A stretch of 64,000 bases of DNA from Smithellaceae bacterium (lineage in GTDB: Bacteria > Desulfobacterota > Syntrophia > Syntrophales > Smithellaceae), in assembly GCA_028693285.1 (NCBI GenBank), contig JAQUVQ010000008.1, positions 1 through 64,000 of the forward strand, in the 5' to 3' direction. Position 1 is the first letter of the stretch, and every line of letters begins with the position of its first letter. The notes beneath the pieces are model-generated. The model searched no databases. It was not told where the DNA came from and saw nothing but the letters and a program-made list of their open reading frames with translations. Shown here piece after piece: positions 1 through 6,865 of this stretch. A program made the position numbers and the translations under genes.

Positions 1-68
1 TCCGAAAGCGTTTTGCGTCCCTGCTTCAGGGCCTTGTCGATGATCTTCGCGGCTTTTTCGTTTTTCAT
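1..68 (-). CDS. ADP-forming acyl-CoA synthetase beta subunit, N-terminal fragment
   Basis: Only the first 22 codons lie in the window; the gene runs off the left edge. The peptide begins MKNEKAAKIIDKALKQGRKT and continues LS. This resembles the N terminus of the ATP-grasp (beta) subunit of ADP-forming acetate/acyl-CoA ligases, in which a short helix precedes the first ATP-grasp strand. The ATG overlaps the TGA of the upstream alpha-subunit gene by 4 bases (ATGA), so the two are translationally coupled. Known for the family: alpha carries the phosphohistidine and CoA site, and beta binds nucleotide and passes the phosphoryl group. The assignment rests on the short peptide and the neighbour. 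Confidence 0.6.
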   Translation of the reverse strand, partial: MKNEKAAKIIDKALKQGRKTLS

Positions 69-1567
69 TTTATTTTTCCTCCATAATAATTGTTGATGTG
101 GGAAATCGCCCGAATGGCGTCGTGCAGTTCGTCGAAAACCGGAATGCCGCGGGAAAGGTATTCCTGCCGCGTCAGGGCGATCAGCTCCGTGATATCCATA
201 CTTTCCACGCCACGGGTCATGTTGGGCAGCACGGCAATTACCGGCTTGCCGGTCTGGTCGATGACGTCTCGGACGCACTGGGTCAGTTCCTTGTAGGGGG
301 CGGCCTCCGCAATGGGGATGCCGAACGCGCGGGCAAGACCCTTGTAGTGAAACAGGAGCGATACGATGATTTGCAGTTCGATCCGCTCATCTTCGGCCGC
401 GCCGAGAAGCACTTCCTTCAGCGCCTGCGGTCCGACAAAAGGATTGGCGACGTCAATCGGATTGATGGCGCTCGAGCCGGGCTTGGGCAAAACGCTTCCG
501 ATGCGCTCCTGGAGCTGCGGCGGCAGCGCCGGAATCTCGATGCCGAACGTTTCGGCCGTGTCGCAGGCGGTCACGCCGATTGCGCCTCCGCCGCCTACGA
601 TGGAAATCCCCCGAAAGGGTTTCGGCGGCAGCATCGCAAAGGCCAGGTTGGCCTGCGCCATCTCTTCCGTATCGTTTACCTGAATGGCTCCCGCCTGCTT
701 TAAGATTGACTGCCAGATGACGCGGCTTCCGCCCATCGACGCGGTGTGGCTGGCCACGCTGCGGGCGCCGGCCACGGAAAGGCCGCCTTTGTAAACGATG
801 ACCGGTTTTTTGGCCGCGGCGGCTTTAAGCTCGGAGAAAAAACGCTCTCCGTCCTTGATGCCTTCAATGTACATCGAGATGACCCGGGTTTCCGCATCAT
901 CGGCCAGATAGCGCAGAAGCTCCGCTTCGCGCAAATCCGCGCCGTTGCCGAAGCTGATCATTTTGCTGAAGCGGACTCCCAGCCATTTTCCCGCATGCGC
1001 GAAATCGATCGACATGCCGCCGCTTTGCGCGACAAACGCCACCGGTCCGGTTTCACGCGACAGATCCGGCCCCGGCAAAAGCGTGAGGCCGCTGGCCGGA
1101 CAGTAGATGCCGAAGCAGTTGGGCCCCACCACGCGAATGCCCCGTGCGGCGATATCCTGAATCCGCCGCTCCAGTTCTTTTCCCTCTTCGGTGCCCAGTT
1201 CGCTGAAGCCGGAGGAGAGAATCTCCGCGCCCGCCACGCCGATCTTCAGGCACGCTTCCAGGGATTCCGGAACATACCGCGCGTTCACCGCGACAACGGC
1301 AAAATCAACCGGGCCGGGAATATCCTCCACCATCCTGTGAATTTCCAGCCCGTATATCGTTCCTCCCTTGAGATTGACGGGATATAGTTTCCCTTCATAG
1401 CCCATCGCCATGATGGCGCGAAGCATGCCGGTTCCGAAGCCGACGCCGTTTTCATCCGCGGAGACGCCCAGAATGGCAATCGCCTTCGGATGAAAAATCC
1501 TTTCGTAGTCGGTCGGCGGGTAATGTGCTTTTCCGGTTTTTCCTGTTCTTCTGGTTTTGCTGGACAT
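65..1567 (-). CDS. ADP-forming acyl-CoA synthetase alpha subunit (CoA-binding domain protein)
   Basis: Protein of 500 aa, by family the CoA-binding/succinyl-CoA-ligase-like subunit that interconverts an acyl-CoA, ADP and Pi with the free acid, CoA and ATP. Visible are an N-terminal Rossmann CoA-binding domain (FHPKAIAILGVS), a VGPNCFGIY segment, a QSGGMS motif of the first ligase domain, and SHTASMGG carrying the expected phospho-accepting histidine. The C-terminal flavodoxin-like ligase domain contains NPIDVANPF. I start it at the ATG at 1567, which has GGAGG upstream, rather than a TTG 45 bases earlier with none. It follows the marR gene after 54 bases and overlaps the beta-subunit start, giving an operon marR-alpha-beta. 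Substrate cannot be read from sequence. Confidence 0.85.
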   Translation of the reverse strand: MSSKTRRTGKTGKAHYPPTDYERIFHPKAIAILGVSADENGVGFGTGMLRAIMAMGYEGKLYPVNLKGGTIYGLEIHRMVEDIPGPVDFAVVAVNARYVPESLEACLKIGVAGAEILSSGFSELGTEEGKELERRIQDIAARGIRVVGPNCFGIYCPASGLTLLPGPDLSRETGPVAFVAQSGGMSIDFAHAGKWLGVRFSKMISFGNGADLREAELLRYLADDAETRVISMYIEGIKDGERFFSELKAAAAKKPVIVYKGGLSVAGARSVASHTASMGGSRVIWQSILKQAGAIQVNDTEEMAQANLAFAMLPPKPFRGISIVGGGGAIGVTACDTAETFGIEIPALPPQLQERIGSVLPKPGSSAINPIDVANPFVGPQALKEVLLGAAEDERIELQIIVSLLFHYKGLARAFGIPIAEAAPYKELTQCVRDVIDQTGKPVIAVLPNMTRGVESMDITELIALTRQEYLSRGIPVFDELHDAIRAISHINNYYGGKIK

Positions 1568-1621
1568 TCTGCCTCCATGCTTGCCGATTTTACCTTGTAT
1601 GCTAAACAGCAACAGGGATCG

Positions 1622-2032
1622 TCACCTGCGCAGGTCCTTGAGCATCCGGATCAAAAGCAGTCTTTCCTCCAGGGTGTATCTGGAGAAAATTTCCCGGTTC
1701 AAATCTTCGGTATCATTGATAAATTTGTCACGGCACTCCAGCGCCTTATCCGTCAGCCGGATGTTCAAAACCCGCCGGTCGTCTTTCACGTTCTTGATGA
1801 TCCAGCCGCTTTCCGCCATTCGGTCCAGAACGCCGGACAGCGTGGCGCTGTCCAGGGACAATCGCTTTCCCAGTTCACCGGCGGAAAGCCCTTCTTCCTC
1901 GTAAAGAGCGTGCAGGACGAGTCCCTGAATGGGTGTAAGGCCGTACAACTGCGTGCGGGACTTGAAAGTTCCGTACACTTTCTGATTGGCCTTGCTTAAG
2001 ATAAACAGAATCACGTCCTGGTAACTGATCAT
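1622..2032 (-). CDS. MarR-family transcriptional regulator
   Basis: Protein of about 136 aa, normal for MarR. It has a winged-helix core: LTPIQGLVLHALYEEEGLSA, then GELGKRLSLDSATLSGVLDR as helix-turn-helix, then KDDRRVLNIRLT as the wing with the family DxR motif. Helices at both ends would form the dimer interface. It is the first gene of the operon with the acyl-CoA synthetase subunits, so it probably represses its own operon and responds to a substrate or acyl-CoA. Start choice: an ATG at 2050 would leave only about 6 bases after the predicted transcription start, while the ATG at 2032 has GGGTG upstream. Repeats in the promoter are listed separately. Confidence 0.85.
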   Translation of the reverse strand: MISYQDVILFILSKANQKVYGTFKSRTQLYGLTPIQGLVLHALYEEEGLSAGELGKRLSLDSATLSGVLDRMAESGWIIKNVKDDRRVLNIRLTDKALECRDKFINDTEDLNREIFSRYTLEERLLLIRMLKDLRR

Positions 2033-2062
2033 CGGTGACACCCGGGTCATTATTTAGTGTGC

Positions 2063-2117
2063 AAGATAAATAAAGGGAGAGGTCAAGTCAAGAAAAATGT
2101 TGACCGGCGTTGACCGG
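2063..2117 (-). promoter_or_regulatory. marR operon promoter with overlapping repeats (candidate MarR operator)
   Basis: Reading the minus strand, TTGACT (2086-2091) lies 17 bases from TATCTT (2063-2068), a good sigma-70 promoter for marR. GGTCAA at 2081-2086 and TTGACC at 2100-2105 form an inverted repeat around the -35 box. TTGACCGG also occurs twice with a 10-base period (2100-2107 and 2110-2117). Repeats on one face of the helix at a MarR-type promoter suggest an autoregulatory operator; this is inference. Confidence 0.6.
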
Positions 2118-2198
2118 TAAAAAGTTGATTGGCCGAAGAAATCCCCGTACTTCCCGCCCCCAGAGTTTTGGGCCTGTTGATTCCGGGGTGAAGGGAAT

Positions 2199-2714
2199 TC
2201 ATTTGCAGACGGATTTTTGGAGTGCTTCTCCCGTTGAATCGGAAAGGATGGGCTCCCATTCCGGGGAGGGATTTTCCCCGGAAAAGATCACTTTGCCGTT
2301 CGTGTCATAGGCGGTCAACGAAGCTTTTCGAATCCGTTTTTCCCGGCAGTCGATTTCGCACAAGAACATTTTTCTGGACAGCTGCTTGTATGCCGCCGCC
2401 GGCAATCCCTTTTGCTTCAGGGATTGAAGATATTTTTCCCTGCCTGCATCGGAAATGTTTTCTTTTCCCAGAACCTGGACGATGTGTTTTTCGTTCTTTT
2501 TGTCAATGTTGAGCTTTTTGTGATAGGAAAAAACAGTTCCGTCTTCATCCCGAAGGTATTCGATCCATTGCGCGGCCGCGGGCGCCGCCGGCAGAAACAG
2601 CACCAGAAGCGCCAGGAAGAAAGAGACGATCCTTGCGCATCCTCCTTCGCCTTTCGGGTTTCCGGCTTCCCGGATGAAACAGTTCTTGACTTTGATCGGC
2701 TTTGTGTTTTTCAT
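2199..2714 (-). CDS. Secreted surface-adhesin-E-like protein
   Basis: Protein of 171 aa. An N-terminal basic stretch is followed by a hydrophobic core (IVSFFLALLVLFLPAAPAAAQ) with a likely signal-peptidase site after AAA, so it is exported. The mature part follows the pattern of the small surface-adhesin E (Adhesin_E) family: W-x-x-Y with an early D-x-DGTVFSYH segment, then FLCEIDCREKRIRKASLTAYD, then a C-terminal WEPILSDSTGEALQKSVC. The two or three Cys could form a disulfide. The start ATG has AGGAAACG upstream. Bacterial function is not known; the family name reflects similarity to Haemophilus protein E. It stands alone between marR and an MFS gene. Confidence 0.55.
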   Translation of the reverse strand: MKNTKPIKVKNCFIREAGNPKGEGGCARIVSFFLALLVLFLPAAPAAAQWIEYLRDEDGTVFSYHKKLNIDKKNEKHIVQVLGKENISDAGREKYLQSLKQKGLPAAAYKQLSRKMFLCEIDCREKRIRKASLTAYDTNGKVIFSGENPSPEWEPILSDSTGEALQKSVCK

Positions 2715-2941
2715 AGCGTTTCCTGTATACGGAAAAGCACATCAGGAATCAACAGGAAATCTTGCATCGAATTTTCATGGCTCTTTCGCTCGGGTTTAGG
2801 CAAAGGGCTGTTCTTTAAAAAGATGGCCAACGCAAAAAGAGTCGGTTACGCTGAAACAAACGAATCCGGAGCAAGGAATGGTCAAATCGGGGCGTAAAGA
2901 AAGCGAAAACGAGGCTGCCGAATGTTCGGGAGGGCCTCGCA

Positions 2942-4240
2942 ATGCCTGAAGCGAAAAAAACCGGCGGTTTCTACGGTTGGGTGATGATGCCGCTTCTGTG
3001 CCTCGTCTATTCGATCCCGATCGGCTTTGCGCTCTATGGGCCGCCCGTCATTTACCGGTTCATGCAGAAGGACCTGTCCTGGCAGCGCGGAGAGATCAAC
3101 CTCGGCTATACGATTATCGGAATGATGCTTGGTCTGGGCGCGTTCATCATTCCGTGGCTGATGGACCGCTTCGGCCCCCGCAAAACGCTGGCCATCGGCG
3201 CGTCTCTGACGGCGGGATCGGTTCTGCTGATGGCGGCTGCGGGGCAATCCTATCCCGTTTACCTGGCGCTTTGCGTCTGCACCGGCCTGGGGATTTCCTT
3301 CGGGTCGGTCGTGCCCGTTCAGGCGCTGGTTCTGCTGTGGTTTAATGTTCACCGGGCGCTGGTCATGGGCCTGGTGCTGGGAGGCGGCGCGATCGGCGGG
3401 TTTATCTATCCCCAGATCATCAACGCCTCCATCGTGGCTTTCGGGGGAAACTGGAGGGCCGGCTGGTTCGTGATCGCGGCCGCCTGCTTTGCCGGCGCGG
3501 TTGTGGCCCTGATCGCCATTCGGAACAGGCCGGAGGACCTTGGACAGCATCCGGACGGACTGGCTCCATCGGCCGTAAGCAAAGCGCTGTCGGATGCCCG
3601 CAGCGGACGGATTCGAACCTACCGCTCGCCGGTGAACTGGCGTCTCAAAGACGCCCTGAAAACCAGAAGCATCTGGCTGGCCATCATCGGAATGTCGTTC
3701 ATCTGGTTTTTGTGGCAGTCCGTGCTGACCCAGACTCCGGCCCATTTGAGCGACCGGGGCTTTTCCATTTCCGATCCGGTCTGGTTTCTCCGGCCGGCCT
3801 TTATTTACGGGCTCATTCTGGCCTGCAGCATCGTGGGCCGGCTGAGCGTCTCGTTTCTGGGCGAGCGCATGGAAAGCCGTCTGCTGATCGCCATTGCCGG
3901 TTTCAGCCTGATCGCCGGAGGCGTTCTTTTCTGGTTTGCCTCCCGCGACAATCTTTGGGCGGCTTACCTGTACCCGCTCCTGGTCGGCTTCGGTTTCGGC
4001 GCGTCGTATGTGTCCTATCCTCTTTTGATGGGAAACTATTTCGGAACGGAGTCATTTCAAAGGATCAGCGCGGTGGCCAACCCCATTACCTCCAGCTTTC
4101 CGTATTTCGGCGCGTTTATCGCCGGCTGGCTTTATGACGTGAACGGCGGCTATGGAGCGGCCTTGATCATCGCCTGCGGCATCGCGCTGACCGGCTCCGT
4201 CCTGATGCTGCTGTGCCGCCCGCCCGTCAAGGCCGGCTGA
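2942..4240 (+). CDS. MFS transporter, oxalate/formate antiporter-like
   Basis: Protein of 432 aa with about 12 hydrophobic segments, the standard major facilitator length. The loop between TM2 and TM3 reads MDRFGPRKTLAIG, the MFS signature G-x-x-x-D-R-x-G-x-R variant. The first helix (GWVMMPLLCLVYSIPIGFALYGPPV) and the overall layout fit the OFA/MCT-like branch that moves small carboxylates. A central cytoplasmic loop of about 40 residues (190-235) separates the two halves. The ATG has GGGAGGG upstream. It is monocistronic, followed by tRNA-Arg on the other strand. An organic-acid substrate is an inference from subfamily and the acyl-CoA synthetase neighbours. Confidence 0.75.
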   Translation: MPEAKKTGGFYGWVMMPLLCLVYSIPIGFALYGPPVIYRFMQKDLSWQRGEINLGYTIIGMMLGLGAFIIPWLMDRFGPRKTLAIGASLTAGSVLLMAAAGQSYPVYLALCVCTGLGISFGSVVPVQALVLLWFNVHRALVMGLVLGGGAIGGFIYPQIINASIVAFGGNWRAGWFVIAAACFAGAVVALIAIRNRPEDLGQHPDGLAPSAVSKALSDARSGRIRTYRSPVNWRLKDALKTRSIWLAIIGMSFIWFLWQSVLTQTPAHLSDRGFSISDPVWFLRPAFIYGLILACSIVGRLSVSFLGERMESRLLIAIAGFSLIAGGVLFWFASRDNLWAAYLYPLLVGFGFGASYVSYPLLMGNYFGTESFQRISAVANPITSSFPYFGAFIAGWLYDVNGGYGAALIIACGIALTGSVLMLLCRPPVKAG

Positions 4241-4302
4241 AGTTTTGCTGCGGGACCGAATCAGGAAAATGATGCGAAAATGCTTACAGGAGTTTTACAA
4301 AC

Positions 4303-4340
4303 GAAAAGAGGCTGCAAATGGCTGGCATCTGCAACCCCTT
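4303..4340 (-). terminator. Terminator of tRNA-Arg
   Basis: On the minus strand an 11-bp stem with two mismatches (arms 4310-4320 and 4326-4336, 5-base loop) is followed by CTCTTTT, directly after the tRNA CCA end. This is an intrinsic terminator for the tRNA transcript. Confidence 0.65.
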
Positions 4341-4348
4341 GATTTTAC

Positions 4349-4425
4349 TGGTGCGCCCAGCAAGATTCGAACTTGCGGCATCCAGATTCGTAGTCTGGCG
4401 CTCTATCCAGCTGAGCCATGGGCGC
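4349..4425 (-). tRNA. tRNA-Arg (anticodon ACG)
   Basis: A 77-nt cloverleaf on the minus strand: acceptor GCGCCCA pairing with TGGGCGC, D arm with GCTCAG...GAGC, anticodon stem CCAGA/TCTGG with loop CTACGAA (anticodon ACG), T arm with GTTCGAATC, discriminator A, and an encoded CCA. ACG is normally edited to ICG by TadA and reads CGU/CGC/CGA. The overlapping short frame on the plus strand is not a gene. Confidence 0.97.
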
Positions 4426-4510
4426 GTTGTTTTCGAAAGAACGAAGGAGGCCTATAGCACATTATCCGCCTGATGCAAAATGAAAATGTTTGATCAGAGC
4501 CGGACGGAAA

Positions 4511-4927
4511 TCAGTCTTTGCTCTTCGATGTTTTTTTAATGTCTTCGATGACATCCTGCAGTCCTTCTTCCCTTTGGATAATATGGGTCGTATCGTCGGA
4601 GACGCCGGTCTGTCCGGCCTTTTCCTTGGCCCTGGCCATTTTCCTGACCCGGCTGACCTGCCAGGAATCGCCTGAAGTATCCACCAGCCAGTTGTTGAGA
4701 TCAAACTGCAGGCTTCGGACATGGGGAAGGGCGGCAAGCTCGCGGGCGATGTTTTCGACTTCCTGCGCGGAGAAATCTCCGTTGGGCCGGACCAGATCTC
4801 CGCTCAGATAGACCGTGCTTCCCAGAAAGGAGTACTCTATTCGGGCCAGATCCGCATCGTGCCGCGTGATGACCATTCTCACGCTGCGGTTGACTTCATA
4901 ACGGGATACCGGTTCATCCTGCTGCAT
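4511..4927 (-). CDS. Hypothetical BON-like domain protein
   Basis: Protein of 138 aa with no signal peptide and no membrane segment. Residues about 15-80 (VITRHDADLARIEYSFLGSTVYLSGDL...VENIARELAALPHVRSLQFDL) follow the beta-alpha-beta pattern of a BON-type fold, with a 'V-x-L-x-G' strand and a helix ending before a 'V-x-x-L' strand. A charged C-terminal tail (KMARAKEKAG..., KKTSKSKD) follows. It is single-gene, divergent from mgtE. I do not recognise a specific family, and the BON likeness is a pattern judgement only. Confidence 0.6.
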   Translation of the reverse strand: MQQDEPVSRYEVNRSVRMVITRHDADLARIEYSFLGSTVYLSGDLVRPNGDFSAQEVENIARELAALPHVRSLQFDLNNWLVDTSGDSWQVSRVRKMARAKEKAGQTGVSDDTTHIIQREEGLQDVIEDIKKTSKSKD

Positions 4928-5080
4928 ATGCCACCTTGACCTGCAGATTCAATACCTCACAAGAGGAGCGGGTTGTCAAGAACGGAATGATCGCCGCAAA
5001 GGGGCCGAATGATTCGGATTTGATTTTGAAGGGACATTCGTGTACAAAAAATCATCTTGCCGGGAGATCTGAAACCGAGA

Positions 5081-6076
5081 ATGGATAAAATCGTTAACGA
5101 ACATGACCTGAACCAGTCCGTCGTCCAATACGCTTCGGATGATTTTGTCGCCCTGCGGGCGCGAAGCTCCGTGGCGGAAGCGCTTGAATGCATCCGTTCG
5201 TCGCGAACGCAGAGTGCGATTCTTTATTTCTATGTAGTAGATGACGAGGACCGGCTGGTCGGCGTCGTCCCGACCCGAAGGCTTCTGACGTCATCGCTTG
5301 CCGCTTCCGTGGAATCCATCATGACCGACAGCCTCGTGTCGATCCCGGACAACGCCAATTTGCTGGAAGCGCTGGAGTTTTTTATTCTATACAAATTTCT
5401 GGCCTTTCCCGTGGTGGATGCCGGCCGGAAAATTCTGGGGGTCATCGACGTCAATCTTTTCACGCAGGAAATGATCGATATGGAGGAGCGCGAACAGGTT
5501 CACGGCATTTTCGACACGCTGGGCGTCAGCGTCGCGGAAATGAAGGACCGGTCTCCATTCAGCGTTTTTCGAAGGCGCTTCCCCTGGCTTCTTGCGACGA
5601 TCGCCAGCGGCACGGTCTGCGCGCTTCTGGTCGGATTTTTCGAAGCTACGCTGGCGCAAAGCCTGATCCTGGCCTTTTTCCTGACGCTGGTGCTGGGGCT
5701 GGGCGAAAGCGTTTCGATGCAGACGATGGCCATCACCGTTCATTTCATGCATCACCGCTCGGCGCAGTCCGGCTGGTATCTCGAGGTGCTGCACCGGGAA
5801 ATCACCCGCACACTGCTTCTGGCCGTTGCCTGCGGCGCGATTGTGGGCCTGATCGCCTGGGTCTGGCGCGGCGAAGCGGCGGCGGCCCTGGTGATCGGCT
5901 CCGGCATTTTTCTCTCGCTTCTTCTGGCCGGCTTTATCGGCGTCAGCGTTCCGTCTTTGCTGCACCGGCTGAAGCTGGATTTGCGGGTGGCCTCCGGACC
6001 GCTCACGCTGGCGCTGGCCGATATCTGCACTGTTGTTACTTATTTTTCCCTGGCGACAAAGATTCTCGCGCCTTAA
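5081..6076 (+). CDS. MgtE-type magnesium/cation transporter lacking the N domain
   Basis: Protein of about 331 aa. A CBS-domain pair (roughly residues 15-135; VGVVPTRRLL, LGVIDVNLF) is followed by five hydrophobic segments, as in the MgtE transmembrane domain. Helix 2 carries GLGESVSMQTMAITVHFM, a divergent form of the MgtE G-x-GGNAGxQ segment. The last helix contains GPLTLALADICTVVTYF, matching the pore helix with its acidic residue. MgtE proteins normally begin with a roughly 130-residue acidic MgtE_N superhelix that locks the channel with the CBS domains; it is absent here. The start ATG has only a weak SD, and a TTG at 5057 is possible. It ends tail to tail with the hydratase gene, overlapping by 4 bases. 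Confidence 0.75.
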   Translation: MDKIVNEHDLNQSVVQYASDDFVALRARSSVAEALECIRSSRTQSAILYFYVVDDEDRLVGVVPTRRLLTSSLAASVESIMTDSLVSIPDNANLLEALEFFILYKFLAFPVVDAGRKILGVIDVNLFTQEMIDMEEREQVHGIFDTLGVSVAEMKDRSPFSVFRRRFPWLLATIASGTVCALLVGFFEATLAQSLILAFFLTLVLGLGESVSMQTMAITVHFMHHRSAQSGWYLEVLHREITRTLLLAVACGAIVGLIAWVWRGEAAAALVIGSGIFLSLLLAGFIGVSVPSLLHRLKLDLRVASGPLTLALADICTVVTYFSLATKILAP

Positions 6077-6840
6077 TCGAAAATCTTCGAATAATCCGGT
6101 TTGCGATGCTCGTAGAAAGCGGCGAAGGCTTCCTTGGCCGCCGGCGCTTTAAGCATGGCGCTGAAATGCCGGTTTTCTTCGGCGATTTGTTGGGTCACCG
6201 CGTCGAGGTGCCGCGCTTTGAGAAGCTGCTTGGTGACGCGCAGGGAGGTGGGCGGCAGGGCGGCAAGCCTGGCGGCCTGAGCAGAGGCGTAAGGCATCAG
6301 CTCCGCTGCCGGCAGCACTTTGTTGACGAGCCCCATGTCGAAAGCCTGTTCGGCCGTAAAGGGTTCGCCGAAAAAGAGCAGCTCCGCGGCGCGCTGATAG
6401 CCGACAATCTGCGGCAGAATACGGCTGGAGGCAAATTCCGGGCACAGCCCCAGTTTGGCAAACGGCATGGAGAATTTGGCGCCCTGCGCGGCGTAAATCT
6501 GGTCGCAGTGCAGAAGCATCGTGACGCCGATGCCGATGGCCATTCCCGAAACCGCGGCGATCACCGGTTTGGCCGCGAGGCTCAAATTGCGGATGAACTG
6601 CGCCACGGGACGGTCCGCGACATCGCTCTTCGTATTCATGAAATCTTCCAGATCGTTGCCCGCGGAAAAAATTTCCGGTTTGCCGCAAAAGAGCAAAACG
6701 CGCACGGCCCGGTCGTCTTCGCCGGCCTGAATCGCGTCCGCCATCCGCTGGTACATGGCGGCTGTAATGGAGTTTTTCTTGTCCGGCCGGTTGAATTCGA
6801 TGGTCAGGATTCCGTTTTGCTTTCTGGTTTCGATGTCCAT
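6073..6840 (-). CDS. Enoyl-CoA hydratase/isomerase family protein
   Basis: Protein of 255 aa, the full crotonase-fold length. Oxyanion-hole and CoA-binding segments are visible: FSAGNDLEDFM (residues about 59-70) and AVSGMAIGIGVTMLLHCD (about 98-115). CPEFASSRILPQIVGYQRA carries one conserved glutamate at the position of the second catalytic Glu of hydratases. The first position appears non-acidic, which favours an isomerase or other crotonase activity over classical hydration. The gene has TAAGGAGAACAA before the ATG. It lies next to the KefB-type antiporter on the same strand, with 25 bases between them. The role is probably in fatty or aromatic acyl-CoA metabolism. Confidence 0.8.
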   Translation of the reverse strand: MDIETRKQNGILTIEFNRPDKKNSITAAMYQRMADAIQAGEDDRAVRVLLFCGKPEIFSAGNDLEDFMNTKSDVADRPVAQFIRNLSLAAKPVIAAVSGMAIGIGVTMLLHCDQIYAAQGAKFSMPFAKLGLCPEFASSRILPQIVGYQRAAELLFFGEPFTAEQAFDMGLVNKVLPAAELMPYASAQAARLAALPPTSLRVTKQLLKARHLDAVTQQIAEENRHFSAMLKAPAAKEAFAAFYEHRKPDYSKIFD

Positions 6841-6865
6841 TTGTTCTCCTTAAGGGTTTAAAAAA

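Noticed and set aside
2882-3745. 287-residue minus-strand frame across the MFS gene
   Set aside because: Shadow of a membrane protein gene, rich in Arg/Gln/His, with no supporting signal.
4245-4457. 70-residue frame covering tRNA-Arg on the plus strand
   Set aside because: It is the complement of the tRNA; no SD and no similarity to anything.
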